Source: JAUVKT01 sp964634565
Lineage (GTDB): Bacteria; Bacteroidota; Bacteroidia; Bacteroidales; VadinHA17
DNA: 16,469 bases
NCBI GenBank assembly: GCA_964634565.1
Contig: CAZWLP010000057.1
Location: forward strand, 1-16,469
Direction: 5' to 3'
The notes beneath the pieces were generated by a model. That model was not told the DNA's origin and made no database searches. It saw nothing but the letters and a program-made list of their open reading frames with translations. The stretch's first letter is position 1; each line of letters opens with the position of its first letter. The translations under genes and the position numbers were made by a program. Of the stretch, positions 15,678 to 16,469 are shown one piece after another.

Positions 15678-16048
15678 TTTGCTTCTAGGAGTTTATATGA
15701 TTTGTCAAGCAGCATTACTCTTTCTATAGGCTTGCTTATAAAATCGTCGCAACCCGCCTCCATACATCGATGCATGTCATCGGAAAAGACATAGGCTGTT
15801 ACTGCCATAACAGGTAGATCGCTCCTTATTTCCTTTATTTTCCTGGTTGCTTCATATCCGTTCATCACAGGCATTTTTATATCCATAAGCACCAGATCAA
15901 TCTTTTCTTCATTTAACACCAGGTTAACAGCCTCTTCTCCATTAATTGCCCATAGCACCTTATGACCTTCCTTTTGGAAAATATATTTTACCAGGGCAAA
16001 GTTATATTTTTCATCTTCCGCAATAAGTATGGTATATTCCTTTTCCAT
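15674..16048 (-). CDS. Stand-alone response-regulator receiver domain
   Basis: At 124 residues the protein is a single receiver (REC, CheY-like) domain with nothing attached. Key residues are present: acidic E11/D12, phospho-acceptor D56 in LVLMDIKMP, T84 in MAVTAY and K106 in ISKP. The GYEATRKIKE, VFSDDMHRCMEAGCDDFISKPI style is that of the receivers at the C-terminus of hybrid sensor kinases, so it may descend from one or serve in a phosphorelay. No kinase or output domain is seen nearby. It is the first gene of an operon with ung and a nitroreductase; a -7 box match lies 18 bases upstream of the start. Confidence 0.92.
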   Translation of the reverse strand: MEKEYTILIAEDEKYNFALVKYIFQKEGHKVLWAINGEEAVNLVLNEEKIDLVLMDIKMPVMNGYEATRKIKEIRSDLPVMAVTAYVFSDDMHRCMEAGCDDFISKPIERVMLLDKSYKLLEAK

Positions 16049-16065
16049 TTAAGATAGGATATACT

Positions 16066-16073
16066 CAAAGTTA
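16066..16073 (-). promoter_or_regulatory. Candidate -7 box for receiver-ung operon
   Basis: On the minus strand this is TAACTTTG, an exact match to TAnnTTTG, lying 18-25 bases before the receiver ATG. The leader would be about 10 bases. I see no TTG at the normal 19-21-base spacing upstream, so the -33 part is missing or weak. Confidence 0.45.
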
Positions 16074-16155
16074 ATAAAAGATGATCAAGCTGACATTGCT
16101 AAATTAATAAAAATGGTATCACTGCAGGGATGACGAGTATACTTTTAGAACATAA

Positions 16156-16186
16156 AAAGCGCCCCATGCTTAGCATGGAGCGCTTT
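16156..16186 (-). terminator. Terminator of the right-edge gene
   Basis: AAAGCGC-c-CCATGC and GCATGG-a-GCGCTTT form a 13-bp stem with one mismatch and a TTA loop. On the minus strand it is followed by a T run (TTTTTATG). It begins 20 bases after the stop of the minus-strand gene at 16207 and separates it from the receiver operon. Confidence 0.85.
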
Positions 16187-16206
16187 ACGCCTGAAATATA
16201 TCTGTC

Positions 16207-16469
16207 TTACTGTAAACTTATCAGTACGATTATTTTACCTGTTCCGGATTTATGACTTTCTAGTGCCTTGCCAATAATAGCGTTCCTTCTTGTTTCGTTC
16301 TCTGCGATCATTGTCTTAAGCTCTTCAAAGTCTTTTGCCTTTGTAACATCAAGTAAGGTCCACTTCATAGCATGACCGGGGGTGGATGATGATGTTACCA
16401 TATCGCCAGGTTTAATAGGTCCGTTTTCATCTGTTACCTTACATGGTACACGACCGGCAAGAGCAAGTT
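16207..16469 (-). CDS. C-terminal part of a surface or tail-fibre-like protein (cut by window edge)
   Basis: Only the last 87 residues are in the window; the frame is open to the edge, so the ATG at 16401 is internal and not the start. The visible part, LALAGRVPCKVTDENGPIKPGD followed by MVTSSSTPGHAMKW and ending in AIIGKALESHKSGTGKIIVLISLQ, matches a C-terminal module I know from many large bacterial secreted or tail-fibre-like proteins (consensus style GRVPVKV-ENGPIKPGDLLTSSSTPGHAMK...GKALE...GKILVLV). The function of the module is not established to my knowledge; a role in trimer or fibre ends is a guess. Between the two halves sits a charged insert (KAKDFEELKTMIAENETRRNA). A terminator follows directly. 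Confidence 0.75.
   Translation of the reverse strand, partial: LALAGRVPCKVTDENGPIKPGDMVTSSSTPGHAMKWTLLDVTKAKDFEELKTMIAENETRRNAIIGKALESHKSGTGKIIVLISLQ

Noticed and set aside
16060..16141. Inverted repeat TATACTC/GAGTATA flanking the spacer before the receiver gene
   Set aside because: Only seven base pairs, 68 bases apart, in AT-rich DNA; expected by chance.
16207..16401. Complete small 64-residue gene starting at the ATG at 16401
   Set aside because: The frame stays open to the window edge and the residues before this Met belong to the same recognisable C-terminal module, so it is an internal Met.

Overview
This window looks like a chromosomal segment from a member of the Bacteroidota, probably Bacteroidales or a close relative. 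The evidence is low GC, a complete Bat (aerotolerance) operon in the Bacteroidota order, the near absence of Shine-Dalgarno sequences, at least two good matches to the Bacteroidota -7 promoter box TAnnTTTG, and exported proteins with short hydrophobic signals ending in AQ or GQ. I see no phage genes, transposase, CRISPR array or obvious recent transfer.

Layout. Positions 1-325 hold terminators, a minus-strand tRNA-Arg(TCT) and its promoter. Positions 326-3478 (minus) encode a large secreted Asp-box (BNR/VPS10-like) beta-propeller protein. A divergent AT-rich intergenic region (3479-3828) separates it from a ten-gene plus-strand operon running to 12916: MoxR AAA+ ATPase, a small secreted unknown protein, a DUF58 protein, a BatD-like membrane protein, BatA, BatB, BatC, BatD, BatE and a small lipoprotein. 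The operon ends in a strong hairpin terminator at 13032-13061, preceded by an unusually structured 3' region. A divergent transsulfuration-type PLP enzyme follows (13175-14347). It converges, with only 4 bases between stop codons, on a minus-strand operon of stand-alone receiver, uracil-DNA glycosylase and nitroreductase-like lipoprotein (16048 back to 14352). The right edge cuts a minus-strand gene, of which only the C-terminal 87 codons are visible.

How the genes may work together. In the Bat operon, MoxR-family ATPases are thought to act as chaperones for von Willebrand A (vWA) proteins, here the DUF58 protein, BatA and BatB. All three keep a DxSxS metal-site (MIDAS) motif. BatC and BatE supply TPR domains and BatD and its relative supply extracytoplasmic beta domains, so the whole looks like an envelope complex used for stress or surface homeostasis. 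Its biochemical activity is still poorly defined. The two unknown exported proteins inside the operon (4826-5233 and 12512-12916) are the best candidates for undescribed parts of this system. The receiver-ung pairing joins a signalling domain to DNA base repair without any visible kinase.

All functional statements rest on reading motifs by eye; no database search was possible.
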